Origin: an uncultured Clostridia bacterium
GTDB taxonomy: Bacteria > Bacillota > Clostridia > Christensenellales > HGM11417
Direction of reading: 5' to 3'
Assembly (NCBI GenBank): GCA_944332455.1
Contig: CALVJY010000005.1
Location: forward strand, 46,482 to 110,481
DNA: 64,000 bases
This document shows, in pieces, positions 42,800-51,791 of the stretch; position 1 is the first letter of the stretch; each line of letters begins with the position of its first letter. Below the pieces are notes generated by a model. The model did no database searches. It worked only from the letters and a program-made list of their open reading frames with translations, and was not told the DNA's origin. Position numbers and translations under genes: made by a program.

Positions 42800-45109
42800 T
42801 CACCTTTCGCGGGCCTTCTGCTGCCCCGTTTTGAGGGCAGTCAGCCGCTCGTAGAAGGGGCTGTCCCGCAGCTCGGCCCGCTGATGCCGGATCTGCAGGC
42901 CGCCGCTCGGCCCCGGGAGAAAGAGTCCCAGCTCGCGGAACACGGCGTAGCAGACCGAAAACTGCAGAAAGCTCAGGCTGCCGTCAAACTTTTTGAACTG
43001 CTCGTACAGGCCGGTCGGGCTGCCGCAGTCGTTCAGGCGGCCGGCCTGGGCGGAGATCTTCCGGTAGACCTCCAGAAAGGTCTCCCGCCGCAGGGTCAGG
43101 CCGGACAGATCCAGCCGGGGCCGCTGCACGGGGACAAAGACCTGCCCTCCTCCCTCCCCGGCCAGCGCCGCAACAAACCCCGAATGCAGGGGGCGGTCCA
43201 CAAAGACCAGGCGGTCGTAGCGGGAGAGATCCACCTCCGCCGAGGGCGAAAACAGGATGCGGTCGACGTTGTTGAGGTCGTTGGGGGCAAACAGGCTGAC
43301 CTTCCACTCCCCGAACGGGGGGAGGGCCAGCAGCTTTTTCAGCGTCCCAGCCCGGGAGACGATCAGCACGGTACCCAGCCCGTCGCCGCCCAGATCCAGC
43401 CCGCTTAAGGACTCGTAGGCCGAACATTCGGGCAGGGGGCCGCAGCTTTGCAGCTGGCAGAGGTAGCGGAACAGCAGGACCTCCCCGAATTCCGGGTGAT
43501 CCTCGAAGGAGAGGTCCGCGTCTTTTAAGAGGCACTTCAGGTACTCCCGCCCCCCGAATTCGTTGACCGAGAGGTCCAGAAGGAGGCGCTTGGGATAGGG
43601 GCTGGAAAAGGCCTCGGCCCGGGCGGCGGCGTGGAAGGCGGTGACCTCGAACTCGGGCAGCTTGAGCACCAGGTGCTCGCGGTGCCGCTTCATGGGGTGG
43701 CAGGACATCTTTTCCGCCCGCACCAGAAACTGGGGGCGGCGGTTGCCCACCCCGAAGGGCTCCAGGGCGGCCAGCTCCCGGGCCAGCCGCATGTCCACCG
43801 CCGAGGCCGGGATCTCCAGGTCGTAGCACAGCTCCTCGCCGGCCGCATAGTCCGGCAGCGCCAGGTTGGCCCGGCGGATGAATTCGGGCAGGTCCTCCCT
43901 TCTCAGGGTGGCCCCGGCGGCCTGGCTGTGGCCGCCGAAGCGGACCAGCAGATCGGAGAGCCCGCTTAAAAGCTCGAACAGGTTGACCCCCTCCACGCTC
44001 CGGCCGGAGCCCTTGATCAGCCCCTCCTCGCTGTCGCAGAAGATGAAGGCCGGGCGGCGGTAGCGGTCGGCCAGCTTGGAGGCCACGATGCCGATGATGC
44101 CGGACTGCCAGGCCGGCGAGTAGAACACCAAAACCCGATCGTGCAGGCGGGTCCGGAAATCGGGGGAGCCCTCCAGCTCCCGCATCATGCCCTCGCACAG
44201 CTGCTGGCGCTCGGCGTTGGCGGCGTTCAGCTCCTCCACCAGGGAGGCGATCTTCCGGGGATCGTTCTCGGAGAACAGGCCCACCGCCCGCTTGGCCTCC
44301 CCCACCCGTCCGGCCGCGTTGATGCGGGGGACCACGGTGAAGGCCAGCATGCCGGCGGTCGCCTTCCGGGAGACCCCGGCGGCCTCCATCAGGGCGGCAA
44401 GGCCGGGGCGGGGATCTTCGTTGATCCGCTTCAGCCCGGCCGCCACGATGTCCCGGTTCTCCCCGATCAGCTCCACGCTGTCGGCCACGGTGGCCACGGC
44501 GGCCAGATCCAGAAACTTTGCGGCCTCCTCCCGGCCGAACAGGGCCTCGACCAGCTTGTAGCACACCCCGGCCCCGCACAGGTTCCGGGTGTCGGGATCC
44601 TCCCCCAGCTTGGGGTTGACCACCGGACAGTCGGGCAGTTGCGGGGGCAGCTCGTGGTGGTCGGTGACCACCGCGTCCATCCCCAGATCCCGAATGAGCT
44701 CGACCTCGCGGACGGCCGAGACCCCGCAGTCGCAGGTCAGAATGAGGGCGGGCTGCTCGTTTTCGGCCATCCATTCCACGGCGGCCTCCGAGATGCCGTA
44801 GCCCTCCTCCCGCTCGGGGACGTACCAGCACACCTCCCCCCCGTGGGCGGTCAGCGCCAGGTACAGGATGGAGACCGAGCAGATGCCGTCGGCGTCGTAA
44901 TCCCCGAAGACCGCGATCTTTTCGCCCTCGTCCAGGGCCCGGCGGATGCGGGCGACGGCTTCGGCCATGTTGGGCAGGGCAAAGGGGTCGGAAAAGTGCC
45001 GCCCCGGCGAGAGAAAGCGCTCCAGCCTGGGGGCGGTGTCGATCCCCCGCATCTTGAGCAGGCGGACGATCTCGGGCCTGAAATTCAGTTTTTCAAAGCA
45101 GTCGTCCAT
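42800..45109 (-). CDS. recJ: Single-stranded-DNA-specific exonuclease RecJ
   Basis: The 769-residue protein has the DHH phosphoesterase motifs: DYDADG (residues 70-75), CDCG (126-129) and TDHHE (149-153). The DHHA1 domain GFGGHSQAAG-like segment appears as RFGGHSQAAGATL near 390. RecJ degrades 5' single-stranded DNA in recombination and repair. The C-terminal third is long, as in Bacillota RecJ. It lies between secF and relA on one strand; GGGAGG precedes the ATG. In many Clostridia apt follows recJ, but here relA follows after 3 nt. Confidence 0.94.
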   Translation of the reverse strand: MDDCFEKLNFRPEIVRLLKMRGIDTAPRLERFLSPGRHFSDPFALPNMAEAVARIRRALDEGEKIAVFGDYDADGICSVSILYLALTAHGGEVCWYVPEREEGYGISEAAVEWMAENEQPALILTCDCGVSAVREVELIRDLGMDAVVTDHHELPPQLPDCPVVNPKLGEDPDTRNLCGAGVCYKLVEALFGREEAAKFLDLAAVATVADSVELIGENRDIVAAGLKRINEDPRPGLAALMEAAGVSRKATAGMLAFTVVPRINAAGRVGEAKRAVGLFSENDPRKIASLVEELNAANAERQQLCEGMMRELEGSPDFRTRLHDRVLVFYSPAWQSGIIGIVASKLADRYRRPAFIFCDSEEGLIKGSGRSVEGVNLFELLSGLSDLLVRFGGHSQAAGATLRREDLPEFIRRANLALPDYAAGEELCYDLEIPASAVDMRLARELAALEPFGVGNRRPQFLVRAEKMSCHPMKRHREHLVLKLPEFEVTAFHAAARAEAFSSPYPKRLLLDLSVNEFGGREYLKCLLKDADLSFEDHPEFGEVLLFRYLCQLQSCGPLPECSAYESLSGLDLGGDGLGTVLIVSRAGTLKKLLALPPFGEWKVSLFAPNDLNNVDRILFSPSAEVDLSRYDRLVFVDRPLHSGFVAALAGEGGGQVFVPVQRPRLDLSGLTLRRETFLEVYRKISAQAGRLNDCGSPTGLYEQFKKFDGSLSFLQFSVCYAVFRELGLFLPGPSGGLQIRHQRAELRDSPFYERLTALKTGQQKARER

Positions 45110-45182
45110 GGACCTTCCGACCTCCCCGTCCGCGCTCAGGCCCCGCCGCAGGGGGACCTCCGTTTGTGGGCAGGAATGCGGA

Positions 45183-45212
45183 AGGGCTGTTCCCGAAGCG
45201 GAAACAGCCCTC
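45183..45212 (-). other. Hairpin between secF and recJ
   Basis: GGGCTGTT and AACAGCCC form a stem around CCGCTTCGG in the 123-nt gap. There is no T-run, so it may be a processing or stabilising stem rather than a terminator. Confidence 0.4.
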
Positions 45213-45232
45213 CTTCAAACTCAGCCAAACCT

Positions 45233-46327
45233 TTACTCGGCGGCAGTTTCCTGTGCCGGTTTTTCCTTTCTCTTGAACTCGTGGAAGAGCTTTTGTTCCT
45301 TGTTCCTGTTCCTTCTGCGCTCCTGCGCCCTGGCCCACAGCGAGGGGGTCAGGCAGAGCGAGGTGAACACGCTGACGGCGATGCCGATGATCACGACGAG
45401 CATGAACGACAGCACGGCCGAGCCGCCCAGGATGCCGGCGACGGCGGCCATGACCGCCAGCACGACGGCGCTCAGCAGGGTGCGGGGAGCCGTCTGCGCC
45501 GCCGAGACGTTGACCAGGGCGGAGGGCGAAAGCTCCTGCAGACGGAGCCGCCTGCTGTTTTCGCGGATGCGGTCAAAGATCACCACCGTGCCCAGGAAGG
45601 AACACGCGGCCGCCGCGGCCAGCGCGCCCAGGGACCAGGCGGACACCTGCACGCGGAAGACGGCGGTCAGGCAGACGGTCAGAATGAGATCGATCAGCAG
45701 ATCGAGGAAGACGAACAGCCCGGTCAGGAACTCGAAGCGGATCCACAGATAGATCCCCGCGACCAGGGCGGCGATCAGCACGGTCAGCCCGAAAAAGAGG
45801 ACCTGCTGCCAGGGCAGAGAGCCCTCGGCCTGGTAGGAGTGGACCGTGATGTTCATGCGGTTGACGGTCTGCCCCTCCGAGGCGTGCTCGGTCAGGTAGT
45901 TGTAGATCTGGTTTCTCAGCCCGGTGCCTTCGTCGACGCTGCCGATCAGGCCGCTGTTGAAGGCCTCCACGGCCTCGTCCCGGGTCTGGCCCTCTCCGGC
46001 GGTCACCCGGCCGATGATGGTAAATCCGGCGGCCTCGGTCCCGATCTCCCCGGCGGCCCGGATGTCCTCGGTGACCGCAAATCCCAGCTCGTCCAGAAGA
46101 TCGGTGGCGATCCCGACGACGTCGTCGCGGTTTTCCTCGGTCATGGCGGTGCCCACGGTGACGTCGATCACGGTGCCGCCGTTCAGATCGGAGGCCAGAT
46201 TCAGGGCGCCGTTTCCGGTCAGGCCGAAGCCCAGCATGCAGCCGAGGCCGACGACGAAGACCAGAATGGGGATCAGGAGCAGCTTTTTCCACTGTTCCGC
46301 CAGGCGGAACTCCTTCTTGTTACTCAT
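45233..46327 (-). CDS. secF: Protein translocase subunit SecF
   Basis: The 364-residue membrane protein has six predicted helices in the RND-like fold. GCMLGFGLTGNGALNLASDLNGGT near the first loop and the conserved late region IGIAVSVFTSLCLTPSLWA are visible. With SecD it uses the proton gradient to pull exported proteins through SecYEG. Its start overlaps the secD stop by 4 bp, showing translational coupling. Confidence 0.92.
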   Translation of the reverse strand: MSNKKEFRLAEQWKKLLLIPILVFVVGLGCMLGFGLTGNGALNLASDLNGGTVIDVTVGTAMTEENRDDVVGIATDLLDELGFAVTEDIRAAGEIGTEAAGFTIIGRVTAGEGQTRDEAVEAFNSGLIGSVDEGTGLRNQIYNYLTEHASEGQTVNRMNITVHSYQAEGSLPWQQVLFFGLTVLIAALVAGIYLWIRFEFLTGLFVFLDLLIDLILTVCLTAVFRVQVSAWSLGALAAAAACSFLGTVVIFDRIRENSRRLRLQELSPSALVNVSAAQTAPRTLLSAVVLAVMAAVAGILGGSAVLSFMLVVIIGIAVSVFTSLCLTPSLWARAQERRRNRNKEQKLFHEFKRKEKPAQETAAE

Positions 46328-47688
46328 TGTGCGGACTCCTCCTCCCTCTTGACGTTGTAGAACTTCTCACTGGTGCTGTTGATGGGCAAAAACAGCCGGA
46401 TCATCAGCCGGGTGACCGCCAGCGCGCCGAACAGCGAGAGGGCGGTTCCCAAAAACAGCAGGATGCCGAAGCTCTGCACCACGGTGCCCCCGAAGATCCA
46501 CAGCCCCACGGCCAGCAGGGCGATGGCCACGTGGGTGTCCACGATGGGCGCGATGCCGCGATGCTGACCGGCCTGGGCGGCGGCCACGATGGTGCGTCCG
46601 GAGGCAAACTCCTCCCGGATGCGCCGGAAAATGATGACGTTGGCGTCGGCGGCCAGCACAAAGCTGAAAAGCAGGGCGATCACGCCGGGCAGCGTGAGCT
46701 GCAGGCCGGGGATCTCCGCCATGATGAAGGTCGCCGCAATGACGAGGATCAGCAGGGACAGATCGGCCGCAAGGCCCAGCCCCCGGTAGAGGATGATCAG
46801 CAGGATCATGACCAGAAGCATGCAGGCCCCGCCCGCGATCAGCACGAGACGGGCGGTGTTTTCGCCCAGCACGGGGGCCAGGTCGGCGGGCTCGGTCTGG
46901 TCAAAGGAGACGGGCAGACTGCCGCTCATGATCAGGACGGCCAGCGTCTGGGCCTCGGAGGCCGTGGAAAGGCCGGTGATCATGCCCTGTCCGTTGGTGA
47001 TGGGCGTGTTGACGGTAGCGGTGGTGACGGTCTCGCCGTCCATGGTAATGGTCAAAGTCTTGTCTTCCGCCTCGGACAGCTTCTGGGTCGCCTGGGCAAA
47101 GTCGTCGGCGGCTTCATCGGTCATCTGCACGGCCACGGCATAGGAAGAAGAGGAAGAATCGTAGGTCGCGATGGCCGCAATGATGTCGTCCTGCGTGACG
47201 ATGGGGTTGGTGACGCCGGTCACCGACTCGTCGGCGGTGAATTCCAGCACGCCCTGCTGGGCGACCACCGAAAAGAGATCGGCGGCAGAATCCACCCGGG
47301 GGATCTCCACCCGGATGCTGGGCTCGCCGTAGCTGTCGGTCTGGCGGGCCACGGTGGCCTCGGGATAGCCCAGCTGCGTCAGCCGGTACCGCAAAACGGA
47401 GAGGACGCCGTCGGAAGCATCCAGGCTGTCCAGAAAGGCCTGTTCCTGCTCCTCCACGGTCTGATCCTCGTTATTCTCGTCGTAGACCGGGGTCAGGACC
47501 GCATAGGTCCCCCCCTCCAGGTCGATGCCGAGTTCGATCGCGCCGGCAAAAGAAGTGTAGCTCCTGTAGCCGTCCTCGTCGTAGGAGAACGGAACAAAGG
47601 CCAGCACGCCAAAGGCCACGATCAGCACGCAGAGGATGCTGAGCAGCACAATGGATCTTTTGCGGCTTGGCTGTTTCTTTTTCTTCAT
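46324..47688 (-). CDS. secD: Protein translocase subunit SecD
   Basis: The 454-residue membrane protein has an N-terminal helix, a P1 periplasmic domain beginning ELGIDLEGGTYAVL, and the C-terminal helices with ALLFSFVLAADANVIIFRRI. These are hallmark SecD motifs. GGAGGAACC precedes the ATG. It is the first gene of secD-secF-recJ-relA. Its promoter, TTGACT-17-TATAAT, lies at 47829-47857, leaving a leader of about 135 nt with several GC stems. Confidence 0.94.
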   Translation of the reverse strand: MKKKKQPSRKRSIVLLSILCVLIVAFGVLAFVPFSYDEDGYRSYTSFAGAIELGIDLEGGTYAVLTPVYDENNEDQTVEEQEQAFLDSLDASDGVLSVLRYRLTQLGYPEATVARQTDSYGEPSIRVEIPRVDSAADLFSVVAQQGVLEFTADESVTGVTNPIVTQDDIIAAIATYDSSSSSYAVAVQMTDEAADDFAQATQKLSEAEDKTLTITMDGETVTTATVNTPITNGQGMITGLSTASEAQTLAVLIMSGSLPVSFDQTEPADLAPVLGENTARLVLIAGGACMLLVMILLIILYRGLGLAADLSLLILVIAATFIMAEIPGLQLTLPGVIALLFSFVLAADANVIIFRRIREEFASGRTIVAAAQAGQHRGIAPIVDTHVAIALLAVGLWIFGGTVVQSFGILLFLGTALSLFGALAVTRLMIRLFLPINSTSEKFYNVKREEESAQ

Positions 47689-47828
47689 GGTTCCTCCTTA
47701 GCCTAAGGCGTCTGGTCCGCCCGATCCGGCCGGACGCCCGCGGCCCGGACGGCTTGTCCGGCCCGGCGCCTTAAGACCCGAACGCCCCTTCGGGGCAGAA
47801 TTCGGGCGCTGATGCTAGTATCTTTTCT

Positions 47829-47857
47829 ATTATAACGGTTTTGTCAATCTTAGTCAA
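47829..47857 (-). promoter_or_regulatory. Sigma-A promoter of secD-secF-recJ-relA
   Basis: On the minus strand TTGACT (47852-47857), a 17-nt spacer and TATAAT (47829-47834). A second TTGACA lies inside the spacer but too close to the -10 box. Confidence 0.8.
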
Positions 47858-47860
47858 TAG

Positions 47861-47888
47861 AAAACCCCGCCGTTTCCGGGTTTTTTTT
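47861..47888. terminator. Terminator between gamma-carbonic anhydrase and secD
   Basis: AAAACCC and GGGTTTT form a short stem with T-runs on both strands, eight T on plus and four on minus. It lies 22 nt after the carbonic-anhydrase stop and just upstream of the secD promoter. Confidence 0.6.
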
Positions 47889-47910
47889 GAAAAAATCTGT
47901 CCTGGAGCCT

Positions 47911-48417
47911 CTATTTGTCCAAAAAAGCCCGCGACAGCCGGACGTATTCGAGGGCGTTTTCCATGTTGCCCTCCGTGCTCGCCTCGTCCAGCACCTTCAA
48001 GATCCGGTAGGGGTTGCCCACCACCACCGCATAGTCGGGAATGACCTTGCGGGAGGGGATCAGCGCCCCCGCCCCGATCATGCACCGCCGGCCGACCACC
48101 GCGCCGTCCAGCACGATGGCCCCCATGCCCACGATGGTGCCCTCGCCGATCTCGGCGCCGTGGACCACGGCGTTGTGTCCCACCGTCACAAAGTTCCCCA
48201 AAACGGCGGGATGCCCCTTGGAGGTGTGGACGGTGGCGTTGTCCTGCACGTTGGACCCCTCCCCCAGCACGATGGGCTCCTCGTCCCCCCGCACCGAGGC
48301 GGTGGGAAAAATACTGGCGTTCTTTTTCAGGGTGACGTCGCCGCTGACGTAGGCCATGGGGTGGATGACCGCCCCTTCCTCCAGCACCGGGGTCTTGCCC
48401 CCTGCCGATTCGATCAT
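47911..48417 (-). CDS. Gamma-class carbonic anhydrase family protein
   Basis: The 168-residue left-handed beta-helix (hexapeptide repeat) protein has the three metal-ligand histidines of gamma-carbonic anhydrases: His64 (VHTSKGH), His81 and His86 (GHNAVVHG). It may hydrate CO2 or act only as a YrdA/PaaY-like relative; activity cannot be judged from sequence. ATG 48417 has AGGAG 8 nt upstream and gives the family start; a longer frame begins at 48441. A TATAAT box ends right before the SD. It lies between the SCIFF maturase and secD. Confidence 0.88.
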   Translation of the reverse strand: MIESAGGKTPVLEEGAVIHPMAYVSGDVTLKKNASIFPTASVRGDEEPIVLGEGSNVQDNATVHTSKGHPAVLGNFVTVGHNAVVHGAEIGEGTIVGMGAIVLDGAVVGRRCMIGAGALIPSRKVIPDYAVVVGNPYRILKVLDEASTEGNMENALEYVRLSRAFLDK

Positions 48418-48743
48418 GTCTTTTTCTCCTATTATAATCAAGTTGCTGTTCGTTTCAGCTGCTCATCCCGGAGCCTCCTGATCTTCTCGCAGACAGAGGG
48501 TTCCCGGCTTTCTTCCTGCGGCATATTCGCGCCTTTGTATCGTGGATTTACATGAATGAGCCGGATCTCAGTTCGCGATTTGCGTCCTTTTCACATACCA
48601 GACAGGTCATGTCCCGCTGTATCAGCTGGTCTTGTATCGCGATCGATCATGCTCAAATAAACAGAATTTGCCCGCTCCTTTCGGCTGCGCAGTTTGCAGG
48701 CGCAGCCAAAAAGTTTGGCCCGGCGCCCTTCCTCTCTCCCCTC
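48418..48743. other. Intergenic region without recognised gene
   Basis: The 326 nt between the carbonic anhydrase and the SCIFF maturase contain a TATAAT on the minus strand near 48433, probably the carbonic-anhydrase -10. Nothing else is recognised. Confidence 0.4.
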
Positions 48744-50084
48744 TTACAGGCCGAACTCTGCCCGATGCTCGAAGGCGTAGATGCCCAGGGCCAGTTCGGT
48801 GCGCTTTTTCATCATCTCGCAGGAGATCTCGTAGGGCTTGTTGATGTCCCCGCACAGGTGGACGCTGTTGGCCGAGCATCCCCCGCTGCAGTGGTATTTG
48901 GCAAAGCACTCCCGGCAGGAGGGCTTGGTCAGCAGGTTGGAGGCGGCAAAGGTCTCGCGGATGTCCTCCCGCAGGTCCTCCGGCCGGAACACCGAGCCCA
49001 GGCAGTAGTCCTGTTCCTCGGCGAACTGGTGGCAGGGATAGATCTTGCCCGAGGGGGTGACCGAGAGATAGCTTCCCCCCGCCCCGCAGCCGGTCAGCCG
49101 CTTGGACAGGCAGGGTCCGCCCTTGAGGTCGATCATGAAGTGGAAAAAGTTGAACCACTTGTCGGTCTGCCGCCGCCGGACGTATTCTTTGGCCAGCGTC
49201 TCGTACTCGGCCAGGATGCGGGGCAGGTGTTCCCTTTTGATGGCCAGCCGGTGTTCGGGCGGCAGCACCACCGGCTCCACCGAGATCTGGTCGAAGCCGA
49301 GGTCGTTCAGAAAGAGCACGTCCCTGGAAAAGTCCAGGTTTTCGGCGGTAAAGGTCCCCCGCACGTAGTAGGACTTGTCCCCCCGCTTTTTGCGGAAGGC
49401 CAGGAATTTTTCCGCGATCAGGTCAAAGCTGTCCTTCCCGTTCCGGGTCTTACGCACCCGGTTGTGCACCTCGGGGCGGCCGTCCAGCGAGAGCACCACG
49501 TTGTCCATCTCCTCGTTGAGGAAATCGGTGATCTCGTCATCCAGCAGCAGGCCGTTGGTGGTCAGGGTGAATTTGAAATGCTTGCCGGCCTCTTTTGCCC
49601 GCCGTTTGGCGTAGGCCACCGTCTGCCGGACCACCCCGAAGTTCATCAGGGGCTCCCCCCCGAAAAAGTCCATCTCCAGGTTGGAGATCCCCCCCGAACG
49701 GGCGATCAGAAAGTCCACCGCGGCCCTGGCGGTCTCAAACGACATGTGCCCCCGCTCGCCGTGGTAGTCCCCGCCCCCCGCGAAGCAGTACTCGCAGCAG
49801 AGGTTGCAGTCGTGGCTGATGTGCAGACAGAGGGCCTTGACCGCCCCGGCATGGGTGGAAAAGGGGGGCAGTTCCTCCCGGGCGAACAGGGTGCCGTCGG
49901 CCTCCAGGGCGGCGAGGTCGGACTCGGCCTCGGCCAGCTGGGCGGGCGAAAAGGCCGAAAGGTCGGCGTCCTCCCCCAGCTTTTTGCGGGCCAGCGCAAA
50001 GGCCGCTTCGTCGCAGGCGTTCAGGCTGCCGCTGACCCCGTCGTAGAGCAAAAAGAGATCTTCAAAGCGAAAAGCGTGTACCAT
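48744..50084 (-). CDS. SCIFF peptide maturase, radical SAM/SPASM protein
   Basis: The 446-residue radical SAM enzyme has the cluster motif CNLCCEYC (Cys-x3-Cys-x2-Cys) near residue 92. The glycine-rich GEP-like motif appears as FFGGEPLMNF near 142. A Cys-rich SPASM domain spans about residues 335-420 (GCGAGGSYLSVTPSGKIYPCHQF, then CRECFAKYHCSGGCSANSV). These enzymes form Cys-to-alpha-carbon thioether bridges in the six-cysteine SCIFF peptide. The peptide gene lies 190 nt upstream on the same strand. The final product's role is unknown. SCIFF systems are nearly universal in Clostridia, a strong clue to the host. Confidence 0.93.
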   Translation of the reverse strand: MVHAFRFEDLFLLYDGVSGSLNACDEAAFALARKKLGEDADLSAFSPAQLAEAESDLAALEADGTLFAREELPPFSTHAGAVKALCLHISHDCNLCCEYCFAGGGDYHGERGHMSFETARAAVDFLIARSGGISNLEMDFFGGEPLMNFGVVRQTVAYAKRRAKEAGKHFKFTLTTNGLLLDDEITDFLNEEMDNVVLSLDGRPEVHNRVRKTRNGKDSFDLIAEKFLAFRKKRGDKSYYVRGTFTAENLDFSRDVLFLNDLGFDQISVEPVVLPPEHRLAIKREHLPRILAEYETLAKEYVRRRQTDKWFNFFHFMIDLKGGPCLSKRLTGCGAGGSYLSVTPSGKIYPCHQFAEEQDYCLGSVFRPEDLREDIRETFAASNLLTKPSCRECFAKYHCSGGCSANSVHLCGDINKPYEISCEMMKKRTELALGIYAFEHRAEFGL

Positions 50085-50102
50085 TTATGTTTCTTGAATT
50101 TC

Positions 50103-50145
50103 TTTACGGGAGCTTTCCCCGCCGTTTGTTTACGGGAGCTTTCCC
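50103..50145. repeat. Direct repeat TTTACGGGAGCTTTCCC between SCIFF and its maturase
   Basis: Two 17-nt copies (50103-50119 and 50129-50145) are followed by a stem CTCCCC/GGGGAG. They occupy the maturase leader and may form alternative stems that tune peptide versus enzyme expression. Confidence 0.5.
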
Positions 50146-50274
50146 TCCCCTTTTACGGGGAGAAAGGGAAAAAGCCCCGGCCGCCGGGAGCGCCGGATGG
50201 CCGGGTACGGAAAAAAGGGAACCTTACGGTCCCCTCCGGGTTGTCCGGTCTCGGGCCGGCGGCCTTCGGCCGAT

Positions 50275-50439
50275 TCAGCGATTGTTCTCGGGATCGTTCT
50301 CGCGGATCCGCTTTTCGCAGGACTGGTTGCCCACCGTGCAGCTGGTCTTGCAGGCGGACTGGCAGCTGGAGCGGCACTCGCCGCAGCCGGTGTCCTTGCG
50401 CACTTCATTGAGACGGGGTTTTGCGATGGTCTTGATCAT
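50275..50439 (-). CDS. Six-cysteine SCIFF precursor peptide
   Basis: The 54-residue precursor has six cysteines at 19, 22, 26, 30, 34 and 41, in the nearly invariant core CQSACKTSCTVGNQSCEK. It is a ribosomally made, post-translationally modified peptide (ranthipeptide). ATG 50439 is chosen because AAGGAG lies 6 nt upstream; a longer frame exists but is not needed. The charged tail after the last cysteine (RIRENDPENNR) is longer than in many relatives. Confidence 0.95.
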   Translation of the reverse strand: MIKTIAKPRLNEVRKDTGCGECRSSCQSACKTSCTVGNQSCEKRIRENDPENNR

Positions 50440-50529
50440 GGAAATCTCCTTCGCCGGCCGAAGCCGGAGAGTTTTTCTTTCATTATACACCAAACCCCGG
50501 AATTTTTCAACCTTTTTGACCCTGTCGCG

Positions 50530-50895
50530 CTATTTTTTCAGGGTGCCGGACAGAAATCCCGAGATCCCCCCGACCACGGCCCCGAAGATCAGCTCGAACA
50601 GCAGGGAGATCCGCAGAAGGGGTTCCCCCGCCAACAGGGTGAAGATGACGTAGCACAGCAGCAGGGTGCAGGCCCCCACGGCCATGCCCTTGAAAAAGCG
50701 CTTTTCCCCCTTCAGCCCGAAGATGCACCCAAGCAGAATGGCCGCCGTCTTCAGGATCTGGTTGACCAGGGTGATGACCGGATCGGACAGCTCGAACACC
50801 TTGACCGCCGCCGCAAAGATCAGCACCCCCACCAGGGCGAACACCGCGGCCAGCAGCACGCTTTTGCACAGACTCCACACATTTGCCTGTTCCAT
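50530..50895 (-). CDS. TIGR04086-type small membrane protein
   Basis: The 121-residue protein has four predicted membrane helices (VLLAAVFALVGVLIFAAAVKVF, AAILLGCIFGLKG, ACTLLLCYVIFTLLA, ELIFGAVVGGISGF). It matches the TIGR04086 family, a protein of unknown role regularly found beside SCIFF and near secDF in Clostridia. GGGAGAG lies 8 nt before the ATG. It lies 90 nt upstream of the SCIFF gene on the same strand. Confidence 0.82.
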   Translation of the reverse strand: MEQANVWSLCKSVLLAAVFALVGVLIFAAAVKVFELSDPVITLVNQILKTAAILLGCIFGLKGEKRFFKGMAVGACTLLLCYVIFTLLAGEPLLRISLLFELIFGAVVGGISGFLSGTLKK

Positions 50896-51014
50896 CTCGT
50901 TTTCTCTCCCGGCGCCCGGACTTTGCCCGGCCCCTCGGAGAAGCGGACCCTTCTCCCATAACTTACTATATGGCCGGGGCCAGCCGATTATGCCGGCCGG
51001 GCGGCCTGCGGCGC

Positions 51015-51237
51015 TTCCGGCCAGACGCAAAATTCCGCTGTGCGGAATTTTGGCCGGACTTGAGGGGACAACCGTTGTTCACTTTGCCTTTCGGCAAAGT
51101 TCTGCAACGTTTTTCCCCTCTCAAAAGGCTTTGCCTTTTGATTCACCCTTTTCCTCCCGAAAATTTACTCACCGTAAATTTTCGATCGTGCAAAACGGCG
51201 GCGCAGGTCCGTCGTTTTGCGAAAACATATTTTGTTT
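51015..51237 (+). repeat. Family 1 covarying hairpin array, copy D
   Basis: Stem 1 is CAAAATTCCG/CGGAATTTTG inside CCGGCC/GGCCGG. The closing stem is GAGGGG/CCCCTC, with GTTG/CAAC and CTTTGCC/GGCAAAG inside. Stem 3 is CAAAAGGC/GCCTTTTG. Stem 4 is as in copy A, around TCACC. Stem 5 is GCAAAACGGCGG paired with CCGTCGTTTTGC. It lies between two divergent genes, the TIGR04086 gene and a small membrane protein gene. Confidence 0.87.
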
Positions 51238-51325
51238 CCGACCAAGCGCGATTTTGCCTGCGGCAAAATCGGTCGGACTTGAAAGACAAACCGGGCGGCA
51301 GCGCCGCCGGCGCCCAGGCACCCGA
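51238..51325 (+). repeat. Family 1 array, truncated copy E
   Basis: A second stem 1 (CGATTTTGCC/GGCAAAATCG within CCGACC/GGTCGG) and the following ACTTGAAAGACAAACCG start a new unit head-to-tail with copy D. The unit then changes to a GGCGGC/GCCGCC stem plus CCCAGGCACC, a module also present at 8952-8978. Confidence 0.75.
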
Positions 51326-51380
51326 ACAAAGATTTCGGTATTTCGACAAAATTATTTGTGCAGTTTTTCGGGACTGGGGA

Positions 51381-51409
51381 TTGATTCTTTTGCTTTTCTG
51401 TGCTATAAT
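51381..51409 (+). promoter_or_regulatory. Sigma-A promoter of the 74-residue membrane protein
   Basis: TTGATT (51381-51386), a 17-nt spacer and a perfect TATAAT (51404-51409), 36 nt before the start codon. Confidence 0.85.
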
Positions 51410-51444
51410 AGAATCAGAGAGTTTTCCGAAAAGGAGGTATTCTC

Positions 51445-51669
51445 ATGGCAAAGAGAAAGAGCGATTACTTCGGCCTGAGCTATCTGGTCAGCGTCATTCT
51501 GGCCATCATTCTCCCCACCTCATACATCTGCGGCGTCGTCACCCGCATCATGGAGGGTAAGATCGTGGCCGGGATCCTGCGCATCATTCTGGGCTGGAAC
51601 ATCATCTGGATCCTGGATCTGATCTTTATGATCATTTCCAAGCACATTTTCCGCATTCTTCCCATCTGA
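51445..51669 (+). CDS. Small two-helix membrane protein of unknown function
   Basis: The 74-residue protein has a basic start (MAKRKSDYFG) and two hydrophobic segments, about residues 12-30 and 43-66. No known family is recognised. It is convincing as a gene because AGGAGG lies 9 nt before the ATG and a consensus promoter precedes it. Its GC content matches the core genome. It stands alone between repeat copies E and the 51.7-kb hairpin. Confidence 0.75.
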   Translation: MAKRKSDYFGLSYLVSVILAIILPTSYICGVVTRIMEGKIVAGILRIILGWNIIWILDLIFMIISKHIFRILPI

Positions 51670-51728
51670 CCTGCCGGCGAACGATTTTTTAGGACTTCAC
51701 CTTTGGAAGGAAGATATCTGAAAAGGAG

Positions 51729-51767
51729 AGGGAAGGGCCCTCCGCATCTGGCGGAGGGCCCTTCCCT
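51729..51767. terminator. Perfect 17-bp hairpin after the small membrane protein
   Basis: Arms 51729-51745 and 51751-51767 (AGGGAAGGGCCCTCCGC and its reverse complement) enclose a 5-nt loop. The U-tract is missing on both strands, so termination is uncertain. Resembles the GGGCCC stem at 21813-21848. Confidence 0.45.
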
Positions 51768-51791
51768 ATGGGTGCCATCGGCACCTTTCTG

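Noticed and set aside
40433..43408. A 991-codon plus-strand frame opposite relA and recJ
   Set aside because: It starts inside the family 1 repeat and mirrors two well-supported minus-strand genes.
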